Shown: piece by piece, positions 5,418 to 6,567 of the stretch
Layout of the letters: every line of letters starts with the position of its first letter
How positions within the stretch are numbered: position 1 is the first letter of the stretch
Assembly: GCA_016462625.1 (NCBI GenBank)
Contig: JAEMSV010000162.1
Location: 1-6,567 of the forward strand
Source: Solirubrobacteraceae bacterium
GTDB taxonomy: Bacteria > Actinomycetota > Thermoleophilia > Solirubrobacterales > Solirubrobacteraceae
DNA: 6,567 nucleotides
Reading direction: 5' to 3'
Notes under the pieces: generated by a model
Databases searched by the model: none
The model's input: only the letters and a program-made list of their open reading frames with translations
What the model was told of the DNA's origin: nothing
Made by a program: the position numbers and the translations under genes

Positions 5418-6567
5418 ATGCGTTCCCTGCGTGGCCGCCTGGTCGCGATCCTGCTCGCCGTGGCGCTCGCCGGTCTGATCGTGCTCGCGGCGGTCACTTT
5501 CGCCGAGCAGCGCTCGTTTCTGTATGACCGGCTCGATCGCCAGGTCCAGACCGGATTCGTCGGCGTCGTCGGGCAGCTCGTGCTTGCCCAGCAGACGGAA
5601 GGCAGCAACTGCGCCGGATCGGCACCGCAGGATGCCGATCTCATGCAGGGCCTCGAGGAAGGTGGCGAGGGTCGTGGACCGCGTCGCCCCGAAGGCGGCG
5701 AAGGCGTCGGATTCGCGCTGCCGCCCGGCACGTACGGGGCGATCACCAACACGAGCGGCGCCGTCGTCGCGGAGTGCCTCTTCGGATTTCGCGACAGCGA
5801 CGACTACGCCGTCCCGGATTTCACAGGAGTCGCGCTCACCAAGCAGCCGAAGACGATCGAATCGAAGAACGGCGGGACCGAGTTTCGCGCCTCCGCCCGA
5901 CCGCTGCCGACCGGCAATTCGGTTGTCGTGGCGATTCCGATGGCGGACACGGCGGCAACGATCAATCGACTGCTGCTCGTCGAGGTCATCGTGATAGTCG
6001 CCGTGCTGCTCGTCCTCGGCATCGCGGCCTGGCTGCTCGTCGGCATCGGACTGCGTCCGCTCGACCGCATGGGCAAGACCGCTGACGCGATCGCCGGTGG
6101 AGACCTCTCGCACCGCGTCGAGCCGGCTGACGAGCGATCCGAGATCGGAAGGCTCGGCCTGGCACTGAACCGGATGCTGCACCGCCTGGAGGGCGCCTTC
6201 AAGGAGCGCGAGGCGAGCGAGAGCCGCCTGCGCCAGTTCCTTGCCGACGCTTCGCACGAACTGCGCACGCCACTTGTCTCGATCCGCGGCTACTCCGAGC
6301 TCTATCGCCTCGGCGCGACTCAGGATGAGGAAGAAGTCGGCCGCTCGATGGAGCGCATCGAGCAGGAGGCCGCGCGCATGGGCGTGCTCGTCGAGGACAT
6401 GCTGACGCTCGCGCGCCTGGACGAGACGCACGACAACACTTTCACGACCGTGGACGTCGCCGAGGTCGCGGCCAACGCCGTTCGCGATGCTGAGGTCGCA
6501 GCACCCGGGCGCGCGATCACCCTGACCAGCGACGGCGCGCAAAAGGTCTCCGGCGACTCCCATCAAC
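5418..6567 (+). CDS. Sensor histidine kinase, HAMP/HisKA type, C-terminus cut by window edge
   Basis: The frame is open from ATG 5418 to the right edge (383 codons plus one base). A basic start MRSLRGR is followed by the first membrane helix (about 8-29). An extracytoplasmic sensor region of about 150 residues comes next, then the second helix (about 185-210) and a HAMP linker beginning LRPLDRM (212-218) and including GGDLSHRVEPADERSEIG. The HisKA helix has the phosphorylated His280 in LADASHELRTPLVSIRGY. The ATP-binding HATPase domain has only just begun at the edge, so the ATP-lid motifs cannot be checked. The kinase should autophosphorylate His280 and pass phosphate to D65 of the regulator, whose gene ends two bases upstream. 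The sensor region holds two cysteines (C65, C120) that could form a disulfide, and a Gly/Glu/Arg-rich stretch at 78-96 with EGGEG twice. No known ligand-binding fold is recognised. Confidence 0.94.
   Translation, partial: MRSLRGRLVAILLAVALAGLIVLAAVTFAEQRSFLYDRLDRQVQTGFVGVVGQLVLAQQTEGSNCAGSAPQDADLMQGLEEGGEGRGPRRPEGGEGVGFALPPGTYGAITNTSGAVVAECLFGFRDSDDYAVPDFTGVALTKQPKTIESKNGGTEFRASARPLPTGNSVVVAIPMADTAATINRLLLVEVIVIVAVLLVLGIAAWLLVGIGLRPLDRMGKTADAIAGGDLSHRVEPADERSEIGRLGLALNRMLHRLEGAFKEREASESRLRQFLADASHELRTPLVSIRGYSELYRLGATQDEEEVGRSMERIEQEAARMGVLVEDMLTLARLDETHDNTFTTVDVAEVAANAVRDAEVAAPGRAITLTSDGAQKVSGDSHQ

Noticed and set aside
5412..6566. Long open frame (384 codons) on the minus strand opposite the histidine kinase
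   Set aside because: It is an antisense shadow: the plus strand has a clear HisKA kinase in the same place, and the minus product is Asp/Arg/Gly-rich with no family motif.

Overview
The window is high-GC bacterial DNA (I estimate mid-60s percent GC by eye) with strongly GC-biased third codon positions and dense gene packing. It has few good Shine-Dalgarno sites at transcription-unit starts and several apparent leaderless starts. Together these suggest a high-GC actinomycete-type bacterium (Actinomycetota, possibly a deep-branching class). No marker in the window fixes the taxon, so this is an inference. I see no rRNA, tRNA, insertion sequence, CRISPR array or phage gene.

Left part, minus strand (positions 1767 down to 1). 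A HipA-like kinase gene overlaps a DUF3037 gene by 17 bases, and the second gene has its own strong ribosome binding site inside the first. An 88-base gap with a promoter-like hexamer follows. Then comes a class I-type polyphosphate kinase 2 gene that runs off the left edge. The kinase/DUF3037 pair is the least understood part of the window: it looks like a two-protein module of a HipA-fold kinase and a small partner, with no HipB-type repressor next to it.

Middle, plus strand (1856 to 4563). A non-hydrolysing UDP-GlcNAc 2-epimerase (WecB/MnaA family) is followed closely by a membrane family-2 glycosyltransferase with the D,D,D,QxxRW signature of processive polysaccharide synthases. One enzyme makes UDP-ManNAc from UDP-GlcNAc and the other polymerises a nucleotide sugar at the membrane, so the pair probably contributes to a cell-surface polysaccharide. 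The glycosyltransferase start is ambiguous: coding-like sequence and half of its first membrane helix lie upstream of the first ordinary start codon.

Right part, plus strand (4678 to 6567). An OmpR/PhoB-type response regulator and a membrane sensor histidine kinase form a two-gene two-component system, with the kinase cut by the right edge. Four 11-base direct repeats sit just upstream of the regulator, in the place expected for OmpR-family autoregulation.

Regulatory layout. Three start codons (ppk2, wecB and the regulator) each lie exactly six bases after a -10-like hexamer, which predicts leaderless mRNAs. The wecB and regulator promoters share ten of eleven bases. Four of the five complete genes end in TAG, always within CTAGC, and CTAG is otherwise almost absent.
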